This document shows positions 42,873-51,373 of a DNA stretch of 64,000 nucleotides, in pieces; positions within the stretch are counted from its first letter, which is position 1, and each line of letters opens with the position of its first letter. A model generated the notes under the pieces. That model worked only from the letters and a program-made list of their open reading frames with translations, did no database searches and was not told the DNA's origin. This DNA comes from JADKHC01 sp047600805 (GTDB lineage: Bacteria; Verrucomicrobiota; Verrucomicrobiia; Opitutales; Opitutaceae). The stretch lies in the NCBI GenBank assembly GCA_047600805.1, contig JASGKG010000001.1, forward strand, positions 1,550,001 through 1,614,000. Reading direction: 5' to 3'. The translations under genes were made by a program, and so were the position numbers.

Positions 42873-44696
42873 TTATTTAACGCGAATTTCGAGAGGGAGA
42901 CGGGCGTAGATGCCTTGAGCGTCGTTGAACTGCTCCAAGGTACGGAATTCTTCGCGCATGTCATCTGCCAGGCGCGTAATGGCGCCGCCGATGCGGGCAT
43001 TCGAGGGCTTCAGCCCAGCGAGCACGTCGGAGATCATCTCGGCGAAATCTTTGTGCTGAGGATATTCCTCGATCGAATAGTTTTTGGTTACGCCGGCTTT
43101 CTCGGCGGCAAACGCGATCGCGTTATCCAGGCTGCCGATGTCGTCGACGAGTCCGAGTTTCTTCGCTTCGACGCCGGACCACACGCGACCCTGCGCGATT
43201 TCCTGAACGCGCGCCAATTCCATGTGACGCGACTCGGAAACCTTCGCGAGGAACTCGCTGTAGATCCAATCCACAGCGCGCTGGATCAGCGCGAGCTCTT
43301 CTTCGGTTTTCGGACGCGAGGCGGTCATCATCGTCGCAAACTTTCCGGTTTTCACGCTATCGAAGGTCAGCCCGAGATTGTTGGCGAGCTTCTGCACATT
43401 GGGCAGCAAGCCGAACACGCCGATAGAGCCAGTGATCGTCGTCGGCTCGGCAAAAATATGGTCGCCGTAAGTCGAAATCCAATAACCGCCGGAGGCCGCG
43501 TAAGAACCCATCGAGACGATCACCGGTTTCTTTGCTTCCTTGGCCATGCGAACTTCGCGCTGAATATGCTCGGACGCCGTGGCTGAACCACCGGGGCTGT
43601 TCACACGGAGGACGATGGCTTTTACGTCCGGGTCTTGGCGCAACCGGCGTAGTTCGCGGGACATTTTTTCGCCGCCGATTTCGCCCTCTCCACCTTCGCC
43701 GTCGACGATCGCGCCTTCAGCGTAGACCACGGCAATCTTGTTGGAGCCGCCGTCGCGGTGCCCGCGGGCGTCGTCCATGGCGTCGATATAGGCCGAGAGA
43801 GCGACTTGCGTAAACGGCTTCTGCGAGCCTGCGCGGCCCGTGCGCTTTTTCAGATCGTCGTACACCTCGTCGCGGTAAGCGACGCGGTTCACGAGCTTCG
43901 TGAGCAGCGCGGCGTCCGCACGGATGAAGCCCTCACGATCGACGACGGCCTGCAGTTCGGCGGGCGTCACGCCACGGGCAGTCGCCGTGTCGTTCACCAG
44001 ATCGCCCCAAATATCGTCGAGCAGCTTTTGCAATTGCTCGCGGTTTTCCGGGCTGAGATCTTTGCGCGTAAAAGGTTCGACGGCGGATTTGTATTTGCCG
44101 ACACGTGTGACCTGCACGCCGATGCCGAACTTCTCAAACGCACCAGCAAAGAACATCGGCTCGGCCCCGAGGCCGGGCATGTAAAGCACGCCGTAAGGGT
44201 CCATCGCCAAGTCGTCGGCGACCGAGGCGACAAACATGTCGCGCGTGCTGGCGTAACTGACGTAGCCCACGATCGGTTTGCCCGCGGCTTTGATCTCCTG
44301 CAAAGCACCGCGAACTTCTTTCAACGCCGCGAAACCATTCGAGTAGTTGCCGCCGTCCGACGGGAGATGGCCGTGAATGAAAACACCAGCGATGCGACGG
44401 TCTTTCGCCGCCGCGCGCAGAGCCTGCGTGATTTCGCGGAGCTGGAGATTCGTCGGGCCTGAATCGCCACCGCCGAGCTCCTGCAGCAACTGGGCCGCAC
44501 CGGATTTCGGCGGGGCGTCGGAAATCACCGTTTCCAAGTCGAAGACTAAGTACGAGCCCTGCTCGACTTCGGCCGGCTTCTTGTTCCCTACAGCGGCCAC
44601 GACACCGATAAAAATGAGAAACACCGCGAAGAGCCCCATCCCGCAAATCGCCAGCGCCGCCAAGGTGCCCAACATCGAAGTGAAAAAATTCTTCAT
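42873..44696 (-). CDS. sppA: Signal peptide peptidase SppA (67-kDa type)
   Basis: Membrane-bound serine/lysine protease that degrades cleaved signal peptides. The 607-residue protein has one N-terminal membrane helix (MLGTLAALAICGMGLFAVFLIFIGVV) and two homologous protease domains. The catalytic Lys is about residue 203 in GKYKSAVEPF; the catalytic Ser is about residue 402 in SMGSYAASGGYWIS. This is the tandem-domain form seen in E. coli. I start at the ATG at 44696; a TTG at 44705 would add three residues. Confidence 0.95.
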   Translation of the reverse strand: MKNFFTSMLGTLAALAICGMGLFAVFLIFIGVVAAVGNKKPAEVEQGSYLVFDLETVISDAPPKSGAAQLLQELGGGDSGPTNLQLREITQALRAAAKDRRIAGVFIHGHLPSDGGNYSNGFAALKEVRGALQEIKAAGKPIVGYVSYASTRDMFVASVADDLAMDPYGVLYMPGLGAEPMFFAGAFEKFGIGVQVTRVGKYKSAVEPFTRKDLSPENREQLQKLLDDIWGDLVNDTATARGVTPAELQAVVDREGFIRADAALLTKLVNRVAYRDEVYDDLKKRTGRAGSQKPFTQVALSAYIDAMDDARGHRDGGSNKIAVVYAEGAIVDGEGGEGEIGGEKMSRELRRLRQDPDVKAIVLRVNSPGGSATASEHIQREVRMAKEAKKPVIVSMGSYAASGGYWISTYGDHIFAEPTTITGSIGVFGLLPNVQKLANNLGLTFDSVKTGKFATMMTASRPKTEEELALIQRAVDWIYSEFLAKVSESRHMELARVQEIAQGRVWSGVEAKKLGLVDDIGSLDNAIAFAAEKAGVTKNYSIEEYPQHKDFAEMISDVLAGLKPSNARIGGAITRLADDMREEFRTLEQFNDAQGIYARLPLEIRVK

Positions 44697-44902
44697 ATCG
44701 CGCAAACGCTAAGGTCAAAAACGTCGCGTCAGCCAGCGAATTTGTCGGCAATATCCACCATCAACTGGGAACTGCAACCAACACGACCGCTAATGCCGCT
44801 TTCTTCCGGGCGAAATTCCCTCTACTTTCAGCGGCACAACCGGTCGCAGGCTTTTCTTAAACCTGCAAAAGTGCCAAAAGCAGTTAGTTTTCCCGAACAG
44901 CC

Positions 44903-46390
44903 ATGGACCCTGTAAGCGAGCAAAAGGAGCTTCTCACCACCAATCGCAAGGCGCTGACGGTCAATTTGGACCAGCCAAAGTACGGCACGTTCGCAGAGAT
45001 CGGCGCCGGGCAGGAAGTCGCGCGTTGGTTTTTTCAAGCCGGCGGTGCAGCGGGAACCGTTGCGAAAACCATCTCGGCCTACGACATGACGTTCAGCGAC
45101 GCCATCTACGGCAAAGCTCCGCGTTACGTCTCGCGCGAGCGCCTGAGCCTGATGCTCGAGCACGAATACGTTTTGCTCCAAGAACGCCTCGCGGGCGCAC
45201 GCGGCAACAGCACGCATTTCTTTGTCTTCGCCGATACTGTTTCCGCCAAAAGCTACAAAGGAAACAACGAGTGCCACGGCTGGATGGGCGTCCGCTTCCA
45301 AACCGAGCCAGGCGGTCCCTCCAACGACATCATCCTGCACGTGCGCATGTGGGACAAAGAAAACATTCTCCAACAGCAGGCGCTCGGGATCGTCGGCGTG
45401 AACCTGATTTACGGCGCGTTTTACCTGCGCGACAACTTGGAGAACTTCATCATCTCTCTCGTCGACAACGTCGGCACGACCCGGATCGAAGTCGACATGC
45501 TGAAGTTCAGCGGCCCCGCATTTCAGCAAACGGACAACCGCCTCGCCTCGCTCTTCCTCGTCAAACACGGACTAACCAACGCCGTGATGTTCGGGCCGGC
45601 TGGCGAAGTCCTCCAGCCGTCCGAAGTGCTCTACAAAAAGGCGATCGTCGTCGAGCGCGGGAGTTTCCGCCCCGTCACGCTGGTCAACGTCGACATGATG
45701 AATTGCGCCTGCGCGCAGTTCGTTCAGGAACCGCTCGCCAAGGGCAAAGAGACCGTCGTGCTGATGGAGATCACGATGAACAACCTGCTCTCGATGGGCG
45801 AACTCGACAGCTCGGATTTCCTCTCGCGCGTGGATCTGCTCGGCGACTTGGGCTTCACGGTATTGATTTCCAACTACTCGGAGTTTCACCGGCTGACGGC
45901 GTACTTCCGACGCTATACGAGCGAGATGATCGGCGTGGCACTCGGCATCAACACGCTCTTGGAAGTCTTCAACGAGAAGTATTACGAGAGCCTGCCCGGC
46001 GGAATTCTCGAAGCGGTCGGCCGACTCTTCCGCAACGCGGTGAAGCTCTACGTTTATCCGATGCAGAAGGAAGCTTACGAGCGCTACATGGCCAGCGAGC
46101 ATCCGGAGGCCCAACTTCCCGTACCGACAAAACCGGGCTTCAACAGCAACATCCTGATCACCGCCAAGAACCTTCAGGTCCCCGACAATCTGCGCAACCT
46201 CTACGCGCACCTGCTGGAGAATCACTACATCGAGTGCCTGCACGGCTACAACGAAGCGCACCTGAGCATTTTCTCGCGGGATGTCCTGCGGCGCATCAAG
46301 GCAAAGGACGATTCCTGGGAAACGATGGTTCCAAAGAGCGTCGCGACGGCGATCAAGAAGCGCAGGCTCTTCGGCTACGAGTCGGCGTAG
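44903..46390 (+). CDS. Conserved protein of unknown function (495 residues)
   Basis: A soluble protein with no signal peptide or membrane helix. The sequence is rich in recognisable-looking but unassigned blocks: KYGTFAEIGAGQEVARWFFQ, TISAYDMTFSDAIYG, NECHGWMGVRFQ, FLVKHGLTNAVMFGP, RPVTLVNVDMMNCACAQF and FNSNILITAKNLQVPDNLRN. The start at 44903 gives MDPVSEQKELLTTNRKALTVNLDQPKYGT. It is monocistronic with about 200 bp upstream. I do not recognise the family; the high fraction of intact-looking motifs suggests an enzyme conserved across related bacteria. Confidence 0.85.
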   Translation: MDPVSEQKELLTTNRKALTVNLDQPKYGTFAEIGAGQEVARWFFQAGGAAGTVAKTISAYDMTFSDAIYGKAPRYVSRERLSLMLEHEYVLLQERLAGARGNSTHFFVFADTVSAKSYKGNNECHGWMGVRFQTEPGGPSNDIILHVRMWDKENILQQQALGIVGVNLIYGAFYLRDNLENFIISLVDNVGTTRIEVDMLKFSGPAFQQTDNRLASLFLVKHGLTNAVMFGPAGEVLQPSEVLYKKAIVVERGSFRPVTLVNVDMMNCACAQFVQEPLAKGKETVVLMEITMNNLLSMGELDSSDFLSRVDLLGDLGFTVLISNYSEFHRLTAYFRRYTSEMIGVALGINTLLEVFNEKYYESLPGGILEAVGRLFRNAVKLYVYPMQKEAYERYMASEHPEAQLPVPTKPGFNSNILITAKNLQVPDNLRNLYAHLLENHYIECLHGYNEAHLSIFSRDVLRRIKAKDDSWETMVPKSVATAIKKRRLFGYESA

Positions 46391-46708
46391 TCCAATCAAA
46401 AAATCCGAGGTGCAGTGTTCGCCGCTCCGAGCCGCATCTTCCTGGACGCAGGATCTGAGATTCTTCTAGCAGATCGACCGAGAGACTCTCGTCCCGACGA
46501 GGCGTTCGCCCGTTCATAATAGCCGTCGCTCGTCAGGATAGTCGCACCGCAGAAAACAGGCGGACCGGCAGCGGGAGTTCTCCGATCCTTTCAGCGCACT
46601 CGCGCGGCTAAGATCCCGCGATGAAAATATCTTCGTGCCGCGGGGGGCCTGCATCGAAGCTCTTGGCGGTTCTCACCAGTTGGCCCTCGAGCCTCTGACA
46701 AGCTTCGC
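46391..46708. other. 318-bp gap without a supported gene
   Basis: I see no coding frame with protein-like composition, no RNA gene, and no repeat shared with the rest of the window here. An ATG at 46621 has no following long frame of interest. Confidence 0.4.
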
Positions 46709-47146
46709 ATGGACCAGTCCGCGACAAATTTCCCTGCTCCCTTTAACGCGCATCGCTTCGCGCGCATTTTGGCGCGGTCGCAAGGTTGGTTCTATCTTGC
46801 CACAGGAGCGTGGCCACTGGTGAACGGCGAAACCTTCCAATGGGTGACTGGTTTCAAAGCCGACTTCTGGCTGGCCCAAACTGTCGGCGCCCTCCTGTGC
46901 TGTTCGGGCGGCGTTCTTATTCTCGCCGCCCGCTTCAACCGGCTCACCCCGGAGATCGCCCTCCTCGGCATTACTCAAGCCATCGCGTTAAGCGCCATTG
47001 ACGTGTACACGATGAATCTTCCCCGAACCACTTACATTTACCTAATCGATGCAGTGGCCGAGGCCGCACTCGTCGCAGCGTGGATCGTGACGTGGTATTT
47101 CGGACAAAACCGAGCCGGCCCGCCGCAGAACTTTCCGAAGGGATAA
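46709..47146 (+). CDS. Four-helix membrane protein of unknown function
   Basis: A 145-residue protein with about four membrane helices: ILARSQGWFYLATGAWPLV, FWLAQTVGALLCCSGGVLILA, IALLGITQAIALSAIDVYTM and YLIDAVAEAALVAAWIVTWYF. The second and third helices flank a conserved-looking ARFNRLTPEI loop. No functional motif is evident. It is followed 77 bp on by a DUF892 protein gene, a stress-related family, and may be coexpressed with it. Confidence 0.75.
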   Translation: MDQSATNFPAPFNAHRFARILARSQGWFYLATGAWPLVNGETFQWVTGFKADFWLAQTVGALLCCSGGVLILAARFNRLTPEIALLGITQAIALSAIDVYTMNLPRTTYIYLIDAVAEAALVAAWIVTWYFGQNRAGPPQNFPKG

Positions 47147-47223
47147 CTCCCAGCCAGCCCCGGTCGGCAGGCCCGATGGCGGCTTTTCGCGGCCTCACGT
47201 ACGTTCACCCGCTTTATTCCACC

Positions 47224-47715
47224 ATGAAAAACAATAAACAACTTATCGCTTGGCTGAACGACGCCTACGCCATGGAACGTTCGCTCGCCAAAGTCCTCGA
47301 AAATCACGCCAACGACGCCAAGGACTACCCATTGATCAAAGAAAAAGACGAAGAGCACCTCGAACAAACGCGCCGCCACGCGTCGCTCGTCGAAGAGTGT
47401 CTCGCGTTGCTGAACGAAAAGCCTTCCGCCATGAAAGGCGCGATGGGCAGCACGATGGGCACGGTTCAGGGTGCCATGTCGGGCATGTTCAACGACGAGA
47501 TCGTCAAAAATCTGCTGTCCGACTATTCTGCCGAACACATGGAAATCGCCTCATACACCGCCCTGATCGCCGCTGCAGACGAACTTGGCCACACCGGGAT
47601 TTCCGACATCTGCGCGGAGATTTTGGAAGAGGAAGAAGAGATGGCCGACTGGCTGCTGGAACAGATTCCGGAGCACATTCGCAGCTTCATCCAGCAAGAA
47701 GCGACAACCTCTTAG
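47224..47715 (+). CDS. DUF892 family (YciE-like) ferritin-fold protein
   Basis: A 163-residue all-helical cytoplasmic protein. It opens KQLIAWLNDAYAMERSLAKVLENHANDAKDYPL, typical of DUF892, followed by HLEQTRRHASLVEECLALL, a Gly/Ala/Met-rich MKGAMGSTMGTVQGAMSGMF loop, and YSAEHMEIASYTALIAAADELGH and ILEEEEEMADWLLEQIPEH. The repeated Glu/His pairs match the di-iron ferritin-like fold. Members are linked to stress response in enterobacteria. I use the ATG at 47224; the longer frame upstream overlaps the preceding gene. Confidence 0.9.
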   Translation: MKNNKQLIAWLNDAYAMERSLAKVLENHANDAKDYPLIKEKDEEHLEQTRRHASLVEECLALLNEKPSAMKGAMGSTMGTVQGAMSGMFNDEIVKNLLSDYSAEHMEIASYTALIAAADELGHTGISDICAEILEEEEEMADWLLEQIPEHIRSFIQQEATTS

Positions 47716-47764
47716 TCAGCTTTGGTCGGGCGAGTAGGCACAAACAACGCCAACCAATAGGAAA

Positions 47765-47806
47765 GCCCTGCTGGATCGTGTAGGCTAACGCACGCTCCAG
47801 CGGGGC
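47765..47806. terminator. Hairpin between convergent genes
   Basis: GCCCTGCTGGA at 47765-47775 pairs, with one mismatch, with TCCAGCGGGGC at 47796-47806 around a 20-base loop. It lies in the 125-bp gap between two convergent genes. There is no T run, so it is not a classical terminator on either strand, but the location suits two-sided termination. Confidence 0.45.
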
Positions 47807-47840
47807 GCGGTGCGGGACGTGTAAGCGAGACGCCGGTGTT

Positions 47841-48728
47841 TCAGAAGAGCTCGCCTTGGCCCATGCCGTACCGGCGCTGTGCCTCGGTGAGGCAGCCTTT
47901 CATCTCGAGCTCCGTCAGCAGCGAAAACAGCGCCGCCGGGGTCGCGTTCGTTTTCTGAATGGCCACTGTCGGGAGCGAAAGGTTCAGGGTCGTTAGTTTG
48001 AGATTCCGGCGGATATTGTCAGCCTGTGTGCGCACCGGTTCTTGAAAACGCTCGGGCTTCAACTCGCCGGCGTGAACGATCACGCCTTCGACGTTGCCAA
48101 ATTGCTGCAGCCATTTCGCCGCGGTCTTCGGTCCGACTCCATCAACACCGGGGATATTGTCGGACGTGTCGCCCACGAGCGCGAGATAGTCCGCGATTTG
48201 CGCGGGCGGAACACCGAATTTTTCCTGAACGCCTGCGGCGTCTAAAACGCGCCAGCCGAGCTTCGGATTCGCCGTGGGAGGCGGTAGCAGGATTTTCACG
48301 CGTTCGTCGACGACTTGCGCGAAGTCTTTGTCCGCGCTGACGATCAACACCTCGTTGCCCGCCGCGGCGAGAGCCTTGGCTTGCGCGGCCAGCAAATCAT
48401 CGGACTCGACGCCGTCCATTTCGATACCGACAAACCCCATCGCACGGGTGAGCGACTTCACATAGGGCAGCTGCAGCACGAGCGCTTCGGGCATGTCTTT
48501 GCGATGCGCCTTGTACTCGGGATGCAACGCGAGGCGATCCTGCGGCCCGCCGAGATCGAAGAAAACCAGCGTCGCTTCCGGTTTCTCCTGATCGATCAGC
48601 TTCCAAAGAGATTTCACCCAACCATGAAGGGCGTTGGTGGGAAAACCGTCCGCACGCGTGAGTTCAGGGATCGCATAGAAGCACCGGTACGCGAGGTTAA
48701 AGCCGTCGATAAGGAGCCATTTAGCCAT
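47841..48728 (-). CDS. Stand-alone 5'-3' exonuclease (flap endonuclease type)
   Basis: A 295-residue single-domain nuclease equivalent to the N-terminal domain of DNA polymerase I, processing RNA primers or 5' flaps. Metal-binding acidic residues appear in WLLIDGFNLAYRCFYA, ATLVFFDLGG, MDGVESDDLLAAQAKAL, VLIVSADKDFAQVV and the H3TH helix-hairpin segment YLALVGDTSDNIPGVDGVGPKTAAKWL. It is not fused to a polymerase domain here. I start at the ATG at 48728 (MAKWLLIDGF); an upstream in-frame start at 48746 adds six residues. Confidence 0.9.
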   Translation of the reverse strand: MAKWLLIDGFNLAYRCFYAIPELTRADGFPTNALHGWVKSLWKLIDQEKPEATLVFFDLGGPQDRLALHPEYKAHRKDMPEALVLQLPYVKSLTRAMGFVGIEMDGVESDDLLAAQAKALAAAGNEVLIVSADKDFAQVVDERVKILLPPPTANPKLGWRVLDAAGVQEKFGVPPAQIADYLALVGDTSDNIPGVDGVGPKTAAKWLQQFGNVEGVIVHAGELKPERFQEPVRTQADNIRRNLKLTTLNLSLPTVAIQKTNATPAALFSLLTELEMKGCLTEAQRRYGMGQGELF

Positions 48729-48877
48729 GCGGTGAGCGAATGCCACCCGACGCCGGGCGCAAACTCGAAATTACATAATCCTTACTACCGCCGTCACCTA
48801 TCCACTCGACACCCGATCACTTAACCAATTTCTTGGTGGAGGTTTGGAGCCGCAGTTTCAACTACCCGCGAAATACC

Positions 48878-49027
48878 ATGTCTGACAATGCATTCGTTCC
48901 GCCTCAAGAACAGCTAGGTATCGACAAAAAAGCCATCGTCCGCGCCACGCCGGCGATCGGCTTCTTCTTTCTCATGGGCTTCTGGTCGCTGCGCGGACAA
49001 GTCTGGCCGGAATTGCCAAAAATCTAG
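48878..49027 (+). CDS. 49-residue single-pass membrane peptide
   Basis: MSDNAFVPPQEQLGIDKKAI is followed by VRATPAIGFFFLMGFWSLRG, a short hydrophobic stretch that could span the membrane, and a closing QVWPELPKI. The next gene begins 8 bp after its stop. Function unknown; it may be a small partner of the ExbD-like protein that follows. The ATG at 48878 gives a polar N-terminus; a longer upstream frame looks artefactual. Confidence 0.55.
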   Translation: MSDNAFVPPQEQLGIDKKAIVRATPAIGFFFLMGFWSLRGQVWPELPKI

Positions 49028-49035
49028 CGCGCCCC

Positions 49036-49485
49036 GTGAAAGAGAAAATCAACACGTGGCTGTTAGTGGGAATTTTTCTCCTCCAGATTATCATCGCTGT
49101 GGGCCTGTTCCGGAATCGAACTGCCGAGAAAACCGTGGTGATCGACGAGGCTTTTATGAAAGCCTTCGCAGAAGGCTTCGCGACGACCTTGAATAAGATT
49201 CAGTCCGTCCCCGAGGAGACCGCCGCGCCACAGACGTCCGAAAAGGACATGCAGGTCAGAACCATCGAAATACTAGCTGACCGGATTTCAATTGGTGGAA
49301 AAACGATGAGCGTGCCCGAGTTCGAGCAGCAGGCATCCTCCCTCGTCGGACCCACAACCAAAGTGCTGCTGCAAAAGAGCGATGACGCGAATTATAAGAC
49401 CGCCGTCGAAGCTTTGGATATTCTCCGCAAGAACGGTGTTGTTCACCTCTCAATGGAAACGACCTATCGGCAGCCGAAGAAATAG
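49036..49485 (+). CDS. ExbD-like anchored periplasmic protein
   Basis: A 149-residue protein with one N-terminal membrane helix (TWLLVGIFLLQIIIAVGLF). The remaining periplasmic part has TIEILADRISIGGKTMSVPEFEQQASSL and ends YKTAVEALDILRKNGVVHLSMET, the pattern of ExbD/TolR domains (a strand, then a helix and a final strand with alternating hydrophobic residues). ExbD proteins use proton flow with ExbB; no ExbB gene is nearby. It starts with GTG at 49036. Some ExbD features, such as the membrane Asp, are not seen in the first helix, so a motor role is doubtful. Confidence 0.6.
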   Translation: MKEKINTWLLVGIFLLQIIIAVGLFRNRTAEKTVVIDEAFMKAFAEGFATTLNKIQSVPEETAAPQTSEKDMQVRTIEILADRISIGGKTMSVPEFEQQASSLVGPTTKVLLQKSDDANYKTAVEALDILRKNGVVHLSMETTYRQPKK

Positions 49486-49536
49486 CCACCGTATGGATTG
49501 AGATTTCTGCGGGCCGCTGCTCTGCTAAATCGATTC

Positions 49537-50052
49537 ATGAGCACCGTCCTTTCGCATAAGTTGGCCGTTCTGGTTTTTCTCGAAAACGCCGCGGGTGAAC
49601 ACCTGCTGATCAAGCGCGCGAAAATGCCAAATCTGGGCAACTGGAGCCCCATCGGCGGAAAAGTCGAAACCGCTTACGGCGAATCACCCTTCGAATGCGC
49701 CGCCCGCGAAACCGAGGAAGAAGCCGGTTTCAAAATCGGCATCAAAGATCTGCACCTTTTTGGCATGATTTCGGAAAAAGCGTATGAAGGGCAGAGCCAT
49801 TGGCTCTTGTTCCTGTTTCGTTGCATGAAACCCATCACACACACGCCGGTGGACATCGACGAAGGCCAGTTTGGCTTTTTCAGCCGCGATGCAGTCGACA
49901 CCTTGTCGCTGCCGGAGACGGACCGCGCAGCACTTTGGCCAATCTACGATAAGTACCGCGGGAGTTTCGTCGCGTTGCGCGCCGATTGCATGCCGGGGCA
50001 GCCCTTGGCCGTCGAAATCGAGGAAGTTATCTCGGCCAAGAATCAGGCGTAA
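49537..50052 (+). CDS. NUDIX hydrolase
   Basis: A 171-residue hydrolase of nucleoside-diphosphate-linked substrates. The Nudix box is GGKVETAYGESPFECAARETEEEAGF at about residues 40-65; the spacing between the first Gly and Glu is two residues longer than the classic GX5E, with REx-EExG intact. MPNLGNWSPIGGKVE before it matches 8-oxo-dGTP or NADH-type Nudix proteins. Substrate not assigned. I start at the ATG at 49537; an ATG at 49498 would add 13 residues. Confidence 0.88.
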   Translation: MSTVLSHKLAVLVFLENAAGEHLLIKRAKMPNLGNWSPIGGKVETAYGESPFECAARETEEEAGFKIGIKDLHLFGMISEKAYEGQSHWLLFLFRCMKPITHTPVDIDEGQFGFFSRDAVDTLSLPETDRAALWPIYDKYRGSFVALRADCMPGQPLAVEIEEVISAKNQA

Positions 50053-50158
50053 TCCGCAGCCAAATACCGACTTGAGCTGGGTAGTAGCGAAAAAACTGAG
50101 CTGGCGTTTTTTGCGTGAGCGAAATTACTAGTTGGGACGCCGATCTTGATTTTCAACA

Positions 50159-50195
50159 GGTTCGGGAAAAAATTGACCGCTTTCCCGACCGAACC
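50159..50195. promoter_or_regulatory. Inverted repeat just before pdhA
   Basis: GGTTCGGGAAA at 50159-50169 faces TTTCCCGA at 50181-50188 and GAACC at 50191-50195, an interrupted palindrome ending 8 bp before the GTG start of pdhA. No Shine-Dalgarno site is visible. It could be an operator or an RNA hairpin controlling the pyruvate dehydrogenase operon. Confidence 0.45.
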
Positions 50196-50203
50196 ATTTT
50201 CCT

Positions 50204-51310
50204 GTGAGCAACAAAACCTCGTCCACTCCCGTCAAAAAAGCCGAACCACCTGCTTCGGGCACCGAGCAAAGTCATCTCGCGCCGATCAACGCGAACCTCA
50301 AGCCTGAGGAGCGCATCGAGCTTTATCGCACGATGGTGCGCATCCGCCGCTTTGAAGAACGGAGCCTCCGCGCTTATCAAGCCAAGAAAATCGGCGGCTT
50401 TCTCCACCTTTACATCGGCCAGGAAGCGGTAGCCGTTGGTTGTTGTTCCCTTATGGGCAAGAACGACCACGTGATCACCGCCTATCGCGATCACGGCCAC
50501 GCCATCGCTGTCGGCATGGACACCAAACCGCTGATGGCCGAGCTCTACGGCAAAGTCACAGGCTGCTCGAAGGGCAAAGGCGGTTCGATGCACTACTTCG
50601 ATCCGTCGCGAAATTTCTGGGGCGGCCACGGTATCGTCGGCGGCCAAATTCCCCTCGGCATCGGCCTTGCCTACGGTGTGAAATACAAGGGTTTGAAGGG
50701 CGCCTCGATGGCGTTCATGGGCGACGGCGCGGTGAATCAAGGTGCCGTTCACGAATCCTACAATTTGGCGGCGCTCTGGGATCTGCCGGTCGTGTTCGTC
50801 ATCGAAAACAACCGCTACTCCATGGGCACGAGTCAGCAGCGTTCGTCTGCGGGCTTCGGCCTCGCTGAACGCGGTCGCGCTTACGGCATGGCTTGGGGCA
50901 GCTGCAACGGTCACGACGTTTACGATGTGCGCGCCACGATGGATAAATTCCTGACGCTCGCGCGCGAGGAGTCGAAGCCAAGTATCGTCGAAATCGATAC
51001 ATATCGTTACCGCGGTCACTCGGTCGCCGATCCGGACAAAACTTACCGCACCCGCGACGAGATCGAGGATTATCAGAAAACGAAGGACCCGATTACGCTG
51101 TTCCAGAAAACACTGATCTCCGGCGGCGTTCTCACCGAAGCGCAGGCTGAACAAATCGATCAAGAAGCGCGTGCGGAAGCTGACCAAGCGGCGGACTTCG
51201 CCGAAGCCAGCCCCTTCCCCACCGTCGAGGACTTGCAGAAGGATGTTTACTGGGAAGTCGACAACCCCGAGAAGAAAACTTCCGGAGGCCGAATCTTCTT
51301 CGATGGCTAA
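50204..51310 (+). CDS. pdhA: Pyruvate dehydrogenase E1 component, alpha subunit
   Basis: Thiamine-diphosphate-dependent decarboxylation of pyruvate, first step of the pyruvate dehydrogenase complex. The 368-residue protein has FEERSLRAYQAKKIGGFLHLYIGQEA, the phosphorylation-loop counterpart, the thiamine-diphosphate motif FMGDGAVNQGAVHES ... FVIENN, and TYRYRGHSVADPDKTYRTRDE. It starts with GTG at 50204 (MSNKTSSTPVKKAEPP, a flexible N-terminus). pdhB follows 63 bp on, then pdhC; E3 is not in the window. The alpha/beta split form is that of most non-enteric bacteria. Confidence 0.96.
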   Translation: MSNKTSSTPVKKAEPPASGTEQSHLAPINANLKPEERIELYRTMVRIRRFEERSLRAYQAKKIGGFLHLYIGQEAVAVGCCSLMGKNDHVITAYRDHGHAIAVGMDTKPLMAELYGKVTGCSKGKGGSMHYFDPSRNFWGGHGIVGGQIPLGIGLAYGVKYKGLKGASMAFMGDGAVNQGAVHESYNLAALWDLPVVFVIENNRYSMGTSQQRSSAGFGLAERGRAYGMAWGSCNGHDVYDVRATMDKFLTLAREESKPSIVEIDTYRYRGHSVADPDKTYRTRDEIEDYQKTKDPITLFQKTLISGGVLTEAQAEQIDQEARAEADQAADFAEASPFPTVEDLQKDVYWEVDNPEKKTSGGRIFFDG

Positions 51311-51373
51311 ACGATCGGCAAAGCCGCTCCGCTTCGACCACGAATCACCATTTAAAATCCTAGATTTTTCACG

